This document shows positions 1-6,958 of a DNA stretch of 64,000 nt, in pieces (position 1 is the first letter of the stretch; each line of letters opens with the position of its first letter). Location: contig JBJOPS010000031.1 of NCBI GenBank assembly GCA_046050465.1, forward strand, positions 5,790 to 69,789, given 5' to 3'. This stretch comes from Egaibacter sp046050465 (GTDB lineage: Bacteria; Pseudomonadota; Gammaproteobacteria; Burkholderiales; Burkholderiaceae_C). The position numbers and the translations under genes are program-made. The notes beneath the pieces were generated by a model. That model searched no databases. It had not been told where the DNA came from and was given only the letters and a program-made list of their open reading frames with translations.

Positions 1-371
1 ACGTCCAGATCAGCACGTGGGTTGACCAGGCCGTAATGCACGTTGAAGCCGTGGGCAAACACCAGGGCAGCGCCCTGTTTGATGTTGGGCTCCACGTCGT
101 TTTTGTAGACCACGCCAATTTGCTCGTCAGGCAGCAAAATCATGACCACATCAGCGGCTTTGACGGCGTCAGCCACTTCAGCGACCTTCAGGCCAGCCTT
201 CTCGACTTTTGACCAGGACGCACCGCCCTTGCGCAGACCGACGATCACTTTCACGCCGCTGTCGTTCAGGTTTTGTGCATGAGCATGGCCCTGGCTGCCG
301 TAGCCGATGATGGCCACGGTTTTGCCTTTGATCAGGCTCAGATCACAATCTTTGTCGTAAAAAACTTTCAT
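1..371 (-). CDS. ilvC: Ketol-acid reductoisomerase, N-terminal part (cut by window edge)
   Basis: Second enzyme of isoleucine/valine synthesis: it isomerises and reduces acetolactate or acetohydroxybutyrate with NADPH, in the cytoplasm. About 123 N-terminal residues are visible, beginning MKVFYDKDCDLSLIKGKTVA; the C-terminal knotted domain lies beyond the left edge. The Rossmann dinucleotide motif GYGSQGHAHALNL follows directly, as in all IlvC proteins. It is the third gene of an ilvB-ilvN-ilvC run on the minus strand, separated from ilvN by about 127 bases holding a palindromic repeat. The start ATG (369-371) is preceded by a purine-rich ribosome site (AGGAGAAGAAG). Confidence 0.96.
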   Translation of the reverse strand, partial: MKVFYDKDCDLSLIKGKTVAIIGYGSQGHAHAQNLNDSGVKVIVGLRKGGASWSKVEKAGLKVAEVADAVKAADVVMILLPDEQIGVVYKNDVEPNIKQGAALVFAHGFNVHYGLVNPRADLD

Positions 372-402
372 CTTCTTCTCCTAAATGGTTGCTGGCGAAA
401 TG

Positions 403-475
403 CCCTTCGACAGGCTCAGGGCGAACGGTTAACGTTTATCGCCACTGCAAGTCCGTTCACGCCCCGCCTGTCGAA
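403..475. repeat. REP-like imperfect palindrome between ilvN and ilvC
   Basis: Two arms of about 24 bases, 405-428 (CTTCGACAGGCTCAGGGCG and onward) and 453-475 (its near reverse complement, ending CCTGTCGAA), are separated by about 24 bases, so a transcript could fold into a long imperfect hairpin. I associate the CTTCGACAGGCTCAGGGCGA sequence with repeats dispersed between genes in Comamonadaceae; that is memory, not a search. Within an operon it could affect transcript stability or read-through into ilvC. Confidence 0.7.
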
Positions 476-498
476 AACGCGCGCACGGACGGTTCAAA

Positions 499-990
499 TC
501 ACACTCTCAAAATTCTTTCTCCGCGCCCGATGCCGCTGGACCCCGTGCGCACCGTTTCCAGAATCGCACCGCGCTCGATGGCTTCCAGAAATGCATCGTT
601 TTTTGATTGGTCACCGGTCAATTCAATGGTGTAGCTTTTTTCGGTGACATCAATGATGCGGCCACGGAAAATATCCGCCATGCGCTTCATTTCCTCGCGC
701 TCCTTGCCCACGGCACGCACCTTCACCATCATCAGCTCGCGCTCGATGTAGGCGCCTTCGGTCAGATCAACCACCTTCACCACCTCAATCAGGCGATTCA
801 GGTGTTTGGTGATCTGCTCAATCACATCGTCAGAACCGGTGGTCTGGATGGTCATGCGCGAGAGGCTGGGGTCTTCGGTGGGCGCCACCGTCAGCGATTC
901 AATGTTGTACCCACGGGCCGAGAAAAGGCCCACAACGCGGGAAAGAGCCCCGGGCTCGTTTTCCAGCAAGACGGCAATGATGTGTTTCAT
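499..990 (-). CDS. ilvN: Acetolactate synthase small (regulatory) subunit
   Basis: Regulatory subunit (IlvN/IlvH type) of acetohydroxyacid synthase; it binds valine and activates the large subunit. The 163-residue protein begins MKHIIAVLLENEPGALSRVV, the N-terminal ACT domain (about residues 3-80), followed by the C-terminal ALS_ss_C domain ending in RGERILRV. An in-frame extension exists upstream, but MKHIIAV is where the family begins and it has an AGAGGA ribosome site about 9 bases ahead. It lies between the large subunit gene and ilvC, as expected for the operon. Confidence 0.96.
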   Translation of the reverse strand: MKHIIAVLLENEPGALSRVVGLFSARGYNIESLTVAPTEDPSLSRMTIQTTGSDDVIEQITKHLNRLIEVVKVVDLTEGAYIERELMMVKVRAVGKEREEMKRMADIFRGRIIDVTEKSYTIELTGDQSKNDAFLEAIERGAILETVRTGSSGIGRGERILRV

Positions 991-1083
991 AAGAACAGAT
1001 TCCTCTTTTCGCTGCCCTCCCCTGCACACGGTAATGTGCAGGCTTGGCAAACAATAGATTCATCAAAAAAAGTTAAGTTGATA

Positions 1084-1141
1084 AATTGCTATATATTTTA
1101 TAGCTATTCACGCATATTCGACGGGGGCTAGAGACCAATTT
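1084..1141 (+). repeat. Dispersed repeat, copy A (intercistronic, ilvB-ilvN)
   Basis: Sequence of the form ATTGCTAT...ATAGCT...CGCATATTCGACGGGGGCTA...CCAATTT. Closely related copies occur inside nadE (7836-7905), a FemAB-like gene (9611-9672), moeA (18102-18157, opposite strand) and dnaX (30199-30270). This is the only copy in the window outside a coding region; it ends two bases from the ilvB stop codon. Confidence 0.8.
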
Positions 1142-1143
1142 GA

Positions 1144-2943
1144 TCAGAGATCTTCACTGCCCAGCAGCATTTCCGTGATGCCCATGCCGGCCTTCACCAT
1201 CGGGAACACATTCTCGGTGGGGTCGGTGCGGAAATCCATGAACACGGTGCGGTCCTTCAGTTTACGCGCTTCGCGCAAGGCGCCTTCCACATCACCCGGC
1301 TTTTCGATCAACATGCCAACGTGCCCATAGGCTTCGGCCAGCTTCACGAAATTGGGCAGTGCATCCATGTAGCTGTGGCTGTAGCGGCCTTCGTAATCAA
1401 TTTCCTGCCACTGGCGAACCATGCCCAGGTAGCGGTTGTTCAGCGCCACGATCTTGATGGGTGTGTTGTATTGCAGGCAGGTTGAGAGCTCCTGAATGCA
1501 CATCTGCACCGAGCCTTCGCCGGTAACGCAAAACACCTCGGCCTCCGGCTTGGCCAGTTTGATGCCCATGGCGTACGGAATGCCCACACCCATGGTGCCC
1601 AGACCGCCGGAGTTGATCCAGCGACGGGGCTCGTCAAACCGGTAGTACTGCGCCGCCCACATCTGGTGCTGGCCCACGTCGGAGGTGATGTAGGTTTCTA
1701 CATCCTTCGTCATGTTCCAGAGGGTCTCCACCACGTACTGCGGCTTGATCACATCGCCCTTGCCGTGGTCGTACTTCAGGCAATTGGTCTTGCGCCAGCC
1801 TTCAATCGTGTCCCACCAGGCGCCCAGCGCACTGGCATCCGGCCTGGTGGCACTTTCCTTGATCATGGCAATCATCTCCAGCAGCACGTCTTTCACGTCG
1901 CCGACGATGGGGATATCCACCTTGACGCGCTTGGAGATGCTGGAGGGATCGATATCGATGTGAATGATCTTGCGTTCGTTCTGCGCGAAGTGCTTGGGGT
2001 TACCAATCACCCGGTCGTCAAAACGCGCACCGACGGCCAGCAGCACATCGCAGTTTTGCATGGCGTTGTTGGCTTGCACCGTGCCGTGCATGCCCAGCAT
2101 GCCCAGGAACTTCGCAGAGCTGGCCGGGTAGGCACCCAGACCCATCAGGGTGTTGGTGCAGGGGTAGCCCAGCATGTCAACCAGTGTGCGCAACTCGTTG
2201 GAGGCATTGCTCAGCAGCACACCGCCACCGGTATAAATATAGGGACGCTTGGCCGCCAATAGCAGTTGTAAAGCCTTGCGAATCTGCCCGCCATGCCCCT
2301 TTCGAACCGGGTTGTAGGAACGCATCTCGACCGTCACGGGGTAACCGGCATAAGGCGTCTTCTTGAATGACACGTCTTTCGGAATGTCCACCACCACCGG
2401 GCCGGGACGGCCGCTGCGGGCAATGTGAAAGGCTTTTTTCATCACGTCGGCCAGGTCACGCACATCCTTCACCAGGAAATTGTGTTTGACGATGGGGCGC
2501 GTGATGCCGACGGTGTCGCACTCCTGGAAGGCATCCAGACCAATGGCGTGGGTGGGCACCTGCCCGGTCACGATCACCATGGGAATGCTGTCCATGTAGG
2601 CGGTGGCAATGCCGGTAACAGCGTTGGTCACACCCGGGCCGGAGGTGACCAGTGCTACGCCGACGTCGCCCGTAGCGCGGGCATAGCCGTCCGCCGCATG
2701 CACAGCCGCCTGTTCATGGCGAACCAGAACGTGCTGAATGGTGTCCTGCTTGTAGAAAGCGTCGTAAATGTGGAGCACCGCACCACCGGGGTAACCCCAG
2801 ATGTACTTGACGCCTTCGGCCTGCAGGGCTTTGACGAGAATCTCGGCACCGCGCAACTCGGGATGCAGGGTAGTTGTGGCTGATGTTTTGGCTGCAGACG
2901 CAACTGCTGCGGCCGAAGCGATTTCGGCTTTTGAAATTTCCAT
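1144..2943 (-). CDS. ilvB: Acetolactate synthase large (catalytic) subunit, biosynthetic type
   Basis: Thiamine-diphosphate enzyme (IlvB/IlvI type) joining two pyruvates, or pyruvate and 2-oxobutyrate, the first step of valine, leucine and isoleucine synthesis. In 599 residues it shows the three expected domains: N-terminal ThDP domain with the catalytic glutamate in VRHEQAAVHAADG (Glu77), a central FAD-type domain, and the C-terminal ThDP/Mg motif GEGS...NN (about 475-503). The first 25 residues are an alanine-rich tail before the conserved LRGAEILVKAL, longer than usual, so the true start could be slightly downstream. It is the first gene of the ilvB-ilvN-ilvC operon. Confidence 0.96.
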   Translation of the reverse strand: MEISKAEIASAAAVASAAKTSATTTLHPELRGAEILVKALQAEGVKYIWGYPGGAVLHIYDAFYKQDTIQHVLVRHEQAAVHAADGYARATGDVGVALVTSGPGVTNAVTGIATAYMDSIPMVIVTGQVPTHAIGLDAFQECDTVGITRPIVKHNFLVKDVRDLADVMKKAFHIARSGRPGPVVVDIPKDVSFKKTPYAGYPVTVEMRSYNPVRKGHGGQIRKALQLLLAAKRPYIYTGGGVLLSNASNELRTLVDMLGYPCTNTLMGLGAYPASSAKFLGMLGMHGTVQANNAMQNCDVLLAVGARFDDRVIGNPKHFAQNERKIIHIDIDPSSISKRVKVDIPIVGDVKDVLLEMIAMIKESATRPDASALGAWWDTIEGWRKTNCLKYDHGKGDVIKPQYVVETLWNMTKDVETYITSDVGQHQMWAAQYYRFDEPRRWINSGGLGTMGVGIPYAMGIKLAKPEAEVFCVTGEGSVQMCIQELSTCLQYNTPIKIVALNNRYLGMVRQWQEIDYEGRYSHSYMDALPNFVKLAEAYGHVGMLIEKPGDVEGALREARKLKDRTVFMDFRTDPTENVFPMVKAGMGITEMLLGSEDL

Positions 2944-3175
2944 GATGAACCTTTGTGAATTTCTCTAACGAAAAACCTTGGGTGCTTCTTCACAAACTCT
3001 TTTGGAACCGTGTCGAAACTTGAGGCCAAAGACATAAGCGCAGAGAGTGTTGCGCCGGACTTTGACCCGTTTGCCTTTTGAGGAGCAACCCGCATTATCG
3101 CACTGCAGCAAATCAAAAGCGAGGGGCAGCCGGAAAATTATCCCGGCACTGATGCCATAATTCGCGCCAAACGAG

Positions 3176-3814
3176 GTGGCGGCTCACCCAAAGCTCCTTG
3201 CAAAGCGGAAAACTCTTACATCAACCGGCCCCAGTGGCACGTCTGTCTTGGCAACTGAACAGGAACTCTCCGACTTCTTGAAAAGCGTTGAAAAACGTGC
3301 TTTCAAGCGTTCGATGTACCACGTACGCAACGAGGAATCGGCGCTGGATATTGTGCAGGACAGCATGATGAAGCTGGCCGAGCACTATGGCCACAAGCCG
3401 TCAGCCGAGCTCCCCATGCTGTTTCAGCGGATTTTGACCAACTGCACGCTGGACTGGTTTCGGCGCCAAAAGACCCGAAATGCCCTGTTTTCGAACATGA
3501 GTGACTTCGAATCCCCCGGCGAAGACGGGGAATTCGATCTGCTGGAAACTTTAAACGTCCAAAGTAACTCAGAACAGACCGAAAGTGCGCAAAGTGCCAC
3601 GGAGCGGGCGCAGGTTTTCAGGGAAATCGAAGCCGAAATCCAGGAATTGCCAGGCCGTCAACGAGAAGCTTTCCTCATGCGTTATTGGGAGGAACTGGAC
3701 GTGGCCGAAACGGCTGCGGCCATGGGTTGCTCTGAAGGCAGCGTCAAAACGCACTGCTCCCGGGCAGTCCAGGCTCTTAGCAAGGCATTGAGAGCCAAGG
3801 GAATCACACTATGA
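3176..3814 (+). CDS. RNA polymerase sigma factor, ECF/sigma-70 family
   Basis: Small sigma factor with region 2 (about residues 40-95, including EESALDIVQDSMMKLAEHY) and region 4 with its helix-turn-helix (ELPGRQREAFLMRYWEEL to SEGSVKTHCSRAVQALSKAL). The linker between them is long and acidic. The start is uncertain: GTG at 3176 gives 212 residues, whereas the family-like beginning LATEQELSDFLKSVEKRAF points to a TTG at 3248. It overlaps the next gene by ATGA, so they are translationally coupled. No classical anti-sigma factor adjoins; the DUF3619 protein may fill that place. Confidence 0.9.
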   Translation: MAAHPKLLAKRKTLTSTGPSGTSVLATEQELSDFLKSVEKRAFKRSMYHVRNEESALDIVQDSMMKLAEHYGHKPSAELPMLFQRILTNCTLDWFRRQKTRNALFSNMSDFESPGEDGEFDLLETLNVQSNSEQTESAQSATERAQVFREIEAEIQELPGRQREAFLMRYWEELDVAETAAAMGCSEGSVKTHCSRAVQALSKALRAKGITL

Positions 3815-4239
3815 CGAATTCGTATCAAAACCAAATAGACATTCAGCAAGATCGATACGGCCTTCAAGTAGCCGCCCGGCTGAGTGCGGGTACTCAAGGC
3901 CTGCCTCATGACATTTCCGAGCGCCTGCGCGCGTCCCGCTACCAGGCGCTGGCCAAGCGCAAGATCGAGAAAACACAAACTGCTGCTTCCGTAGCAGGTT
4001 CCGCCTCCCTGACCTACGGCGATGAGGGACTGAACTTCTGGAGCACCATTGCCTCTGCCCTGCCACTGATCGCCCTGGCTATTGGTTTGTTCACCATCAG
4101 CGCCATTCAGGACGACGATACGGCCCGTGAAATTGCCAATGTGGACACCGCCCTGTTAACCGACGATTTGCCGCCTGAGGCCTATGCCGACCCCGGTTTT
4201 CTGCAGTTCGTCAAGTCTGGCCAGAATCTGGGGCAGTAA
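3811..4239 (+). CDS. DUF3619 family protein, single membrane segment
   Basis: 142 residues. A soluble N-terminal part includes the repeat-like ERLRASRYQALAKRK, one hydrophobic span follows (about 80-97, IASALPLIALAIGLFTI), and the short acidic tail contains DDLPPEAYADPGF, which matches my memory of DUF3619. It overlaps the sigma factor stop by 4 bases. A cytoplasmic N-terminus followed by one membrane helix resembles the layout of anti-sigma factors, so a role in holding the sigma factor at the membrane is possible; this is inference from position and topology only. Confidence 0.8.
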   Translation: MTNSYQNQIDIQQDRYGLQVAARLSAGTQGLPHDISERLRASRYQALAKRKIEKTQTAASVAGSASLTYGDEGLNFWSTIASALPLIALAIGLFTISAIQDDDTAREIANVDTALLTDDLPPEAYADPGFLQFVKSGQNLGQ

Positions 4240-4253
4240 GCCTTTCCAGCCCT

Positions 4254-4916
4254 ATGCAAACAGCAAACCCCAATTTCATGCAAACCGCACTGACCTGCCG
4301 TGTGCTGCTGAACGCGACGGTCATCGTGGTCGGTGTGCTGGGGATGGCTTTGTCCAGCTCGCATGTCATGGCGCAGCCGACATCAGGCGTCGGCCTGAAC
4401 GCTTCCGCAGGGCCAGGCTGGTCTGAATTGGGTTCTGCACAACAGGCAGCACTCAAGCCCCTGGCCGGTAGCTGGTCCGGCATCAGCGAGGCGCAAAAGC
4501 GCAAATGGATCGCGCTGTCGCAGAATTACCCGTCCCTGCCACCCGCTGAACAGGCCAAACTGCACAGCCGCATGGACACATGGGCCAGCTTGAGCATCAC
4601 GCAACGCAACCAGGCGCGCCTGAATTTTGCCGAAACCAAGCAGCTTTCTTCCGATCAAAAGCAGTCGAAGTGGGCAGCCTATCAGGCTTTAACCCCTCAG
4701 GAAAAGCAAAAACTCGCCACAGGGTCGCCGGCTACGCCTGCTGGCGCGGCTATTGCAATTACCCCTGTACCCAGGCAAAAACTGGCCGATGTACCACCAT
4801 CGCGCTCTGATTTGAAGGGTCAACAGCTGTCCCGAGCACAGAAATCTGGCAAAAATGCCAATGCATTGACCCTGATGGACCAACCGCCCGTGCTCCCTTT
4901 GCATCAGCAACCCTGA
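4254..4916 (+). CDS. DUF3106 family exported protein
   Basis: 220 residues with a signal-like N-terminus (hydrophobic stretch about 18-33, then SSSHVMAQP as a likely signal peptidase site). The mature part consists of short helical repeats built around WxxLxxxQ(Q/K) and ISEAQKRKW, LSITQRNQARLNF and LTPQEKQKL, typical of DUF3106. The C-terminal third is proline/lysine rich and less ordered. It follows the DUF3619 gene by 14 bases and precedes an RDD protein, an order I recall as conserved in Burkholderiales. Function unknown; probably periplasmic. Met9 is a possible alternative start. Confidence 0.82.
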   Translation: MQTANPNFMQTALTCRVLLNATVIVVGVLGMALSSSHVMAQPTSGVGLNASAGPGWSELGSAQQAALKPLAGSWSGISEAQKRKWIALSQNYPSLPPAEQAKLHSRMDTWASLSITQRNQARLNFAETKQLSSDQKQSKWAAYQALTPQEKQKLATGSPATPAGAAIAITPVPRQKLADVPPSRSDLKGQQLSRAQKSGKNANALTLMDQPPVLPLHQQP

Positions 4917-4927
4917 GTCACCTGTCA

Positions 4928-5476
4928 ATGGTAAAAAATGCCAAGCCATTTTCGGCCTCAGCCCTCGCCAATATTGGGTCTCAAGCTCCTGAATTAATAG
5001 CACCATCACTGCCCCGGCGGATGGCCTGCTGGTTTTACGAGGGCATGCTGATGTTCGGCGTGGTTTTCATCTCTGGCTATCTTTTCAGCACACTCAGCCA
5101 GACCCGCCACGCGCTGGACAACCGCCACGGGCTGCAGGCGTTTCTTTTTGTGGTGTTTGGCATCTATTTCACATGGTTCTGGGCCAAGGGCCAAACGCTG
5201 GCCATGAAAACCTGGAACATCCGGCTGGTGGACGCCACGGGTCAACCGGTAACCCAGGCGCGCGCCCTGGTGCGTTACATCCTGAGCTGGCTGTGGTTCC
5301 TGCCAGCTCTGGGAGCGGTTGCGCCCTTCAAGCTGTCCGGCGGTGAAACGGGTGTCATTCTGGCGGGCTGGGTCGCCGTCTGGATGTTGCTAAGCCGATT
5401 CCACCCGCTGCAGCAGTTCTGGCACGATGCGCTGGCCGGTACCCGGTTGGTGAATTCGCCACCCTTGAGCCGATAA
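4928..5476 (+). CDS. RDD family integral membrane protein
   Basis: 182 residues. After a polar N-terminus, the family signature appears as PRRMACWFYEGMLMFGV (Arg in the first helix, with Asp replaced by Glu here), followed by transmembrane spans at roughly 40-62, 78-95 and 115-160. The conserved second half, KTWNIRLVDATGQPVTQARALVRYIL, is typical RDD. The molecular role of RDD proteins is poorly known. It is the fourth gene of the sigma factor cluster, 11 bases after DUF3106. Confidence 0.88.
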   Translation: MVKNAKPFSASALANIGSQAPELIAPSLPRRMACWFYEGMLMFGVVFISGYLFSTLSQTRHALDNRHGLQAFLFVVFGIYFTWFWAKGQTLAMKTWNIRLVDATGQPVTQARALVRYILSWLWFLPALGAVAPFKLSGGETGVILAGWVAVWMLLSRFHPLQQFWHDALAGTRLVNSPPLSR

Positions 5477-5561
5477 AACGACCTTTTGGCACGCTACGGC
5501 CGTAGTCAGGGGCCTGTAACACCAGTGCAAATGCCGAAATTCATGCGCGACAATCTCGGCC

Positions 5562-5975
5562 ATGACCGCTTCCACGCCCAACCCTCAGGCCACAGAGCCT
5601 GCGAATGCCCAGAAATCACGAACCGGCTTGAGCCGCGTCTGGCACGCTGGCGGCTATTCGTGGGCCGGTTTGCGCGCAGGCTGGGGAGAAACCGCCTTCC
5701 GCCAGGAAGCGCTGGCCGCCATGGTGCTCATTCCCCTGTCGTTCTGGGTAGGACGCAGCTGGGTCGAGACTGTCTTGCTGGCCGGTTCGGTCGTTTGCGT
5801 GATGGTGGTGGAGCTGCTCAACACGGGCATCGAGACCGCGATTGACCGCATCGGCCCGGAATGGCACGACCTCTCCAAACGCGCCAAGGACATGGGTAGC
5901 GCCGCCGTATTGCTGAGTTTGCTGTTGTGTGCCGGTATCTGGATCACGGCGATGTTTCAGCGCTGGGGAGCTTGA
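5562..5975 (+). CDS. dgkA: Diacylglycerol kinase
   Basis: Small inner-membrane kinase that phosphorylates diacylglycerol to phosphatidic acid, recycling lipid from membrane-derived oligosaccharide synthesis. The 137-residue protein has three membrane spans after a polar N-terminus of about 35 residues. Family motifs are present: GWGETAFRQEALAA (catalytic Glu/Arg region) and VVELLNTGIETAIDRIG, which binds the nucleotide and metal. The extra N-terminal 20 residues are longer than E. coli DgkA. The next gene begins 2 bases after its stop. Confidence 0.95.
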   Translation: MTASTPNPQATEPANAQKSRTGLSRVWHAGGYSWAGLRAGWGETAFRQEALAAMVLIPLSFWVGRSWVETVLLAGSVVCVMVVELLNTGIETAIDRIGPEWHDLSKRAKDMGSAAVLLSLLLCAGIWITAMFQRWGA

Positions 5976-5976
5976 G

Positions 5977-6582
5977 GTGACTGCTTTGAAGACTTTTCCC
6001 GATCCTGCTTTTTCAGTCTGCGTGTACTGCGGCTCCAAACCCGGCGCACAACCCGAATTTGCGCAGGCTGCGGCTGCGGTGGGCCACTGGATTGGCGAAC
6101 ACGGCGGTCAGCTGGTCTATGGTGGCGGTAAAGGTGGCCTGATGGGCATTGTGGCCAACGCCACACTAAAGGCGGGTGGCCGGGTGATCGGCATCATCCC
6201 GCAGGCGCTGGTCGAAAAGGAATGGGCGCACCATGACTGCACCGAGCTGCACATCGTAGACACCATGCATGAGCGCAAACGCATGATGGCCGAGCATGCC
6301 GACGTGTTTCTGGCACTGCCCGGCGGAATCGGCACGTTTGAAGAATTTTTTGAGGTGTGGACCTGGCGCCAGCTCGGCTACCACGATAAACCGGTGGGTT
6401 TGCTCAACACCGCCGGTTATTACGACGGACTGCTGGGCTTTTTGCAGTCCACCATCACCCAGGGGTTTCTGGGCGACTGGCAGATGAGCCTGATTCAGAG
6501 TGGCACCAGCCCGGCGGAGTTGTTGGAGGAACTGGTGCAGGCGGCAGGCACATCACCCGCGCCGCGGCTGGACGCCCTCTAG
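5977..6582 (+). CDS. LOG family nucleotide 5'-monophosphate phosphoribohydrolase
   Basis: 201 residues of the LOG (lonely guy) fold; members cleave the N-glycosidic bond of cytokinin ribotides or of AMP and related nucleotides. The family signature PGGIGTFEEFFEVWTWRQLG is intact, as are the nucleotide-binding GGGKGGLMG and the HERKRMM motif. I chose the GTG at 5977 because a GGGGAG ribosome site lies just upstream and dgkA ends at 5975; a longer ATG form (5929) would run deep into dgkA. In bacteria the true substrate is usually unproved. Confidence 0.9.
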   Translation: MTALKTFPDPAFSVCVYCGSKPGAQPEFAQAAAAVGHWIGEHGGQLVYGGGKGGLMGIVANATLKAGGRVIGIIPQALVEKEWAHHDCTELHIVDTMHERKRMMAEHADVFLALPGGIGTFEEFFEVWTWRQLGYHDKPVGLLNTAGYYDGLLGFLQSTITQGFLGDWQMSLIQSGTSPAELLEELVQAAGTSPAPRLDAL

Positions 6583-6592
6583 ACGCACCTTT

Positions 6593-6931
6593 TTAAACGG
6601 CGGTTTCGTCCTCTTCACCGGTGCGGATACGCACTACCCGCTCCACGGCGGTGACAAAAATCTTGCCATCGCCAATTTTGCCGGTGCGTGCGGCCTTGAC
6701 AATGGCATCCACGCAGCGGTCCACGTCTCCGGTTTTCACAACCACTTCCACCTTCACCTTGGGCAGAAAATCCACCACGTATTCGGCGCCGCGGTACAGC
6801 TCAGTGTGCCCTTTCTGGCGGCCAAAACCCTTGACTTCGGTCACGGTCAGCCCGGTGACGCCACATTCAGCGAGGGCTTCACGCACCTCTTCCAGTTTGA
6901 AGGGTTTGACGATGGCGGTGATTTGTTTCAT
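6593..6931 (-). CDS. glnB: Nitrogen regulatory protein P-II
   Basis: 112-residue PII signal protein that reports glutamine, 2-oxoglutarate and ATP/ADP status to glutamine synthetase control and other targets. The T-loop carries the uridylylation site Tyr51 in YRGAEYVVDFLPK, and the C-terminal signature TGKIGDGKIFV is intact. It lies 27 bases after nadE on the same strand. A PII gene beside glutamine-dependent NAD synthetase fits known PII-NadE links in other bacteria, although here it is only an inference. It converges on the LOG gene. Confidence 0.96.
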   Translation of the reverse strand: MKQITAIVKPFKLEEVREALAECGVTGLTVTEVKGFGRQKGHTELYRGAEYVVDFLPKVKVEVVVKTGDVDRCVDAIVKAARTGKIGDGKIFVTAVERVVRIRTGEEDETAV

Positions 6932-6958
6932 GTGTTTCCTCTGTTTTATGCGCGAAAT

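Noticed and set aside
4981..5010. Possible sixth copy of the dispersed repeat in the RDD gene
   Set aside because: Only about ten bases (ATTAATAGCA) resemble the element; too little to claim.
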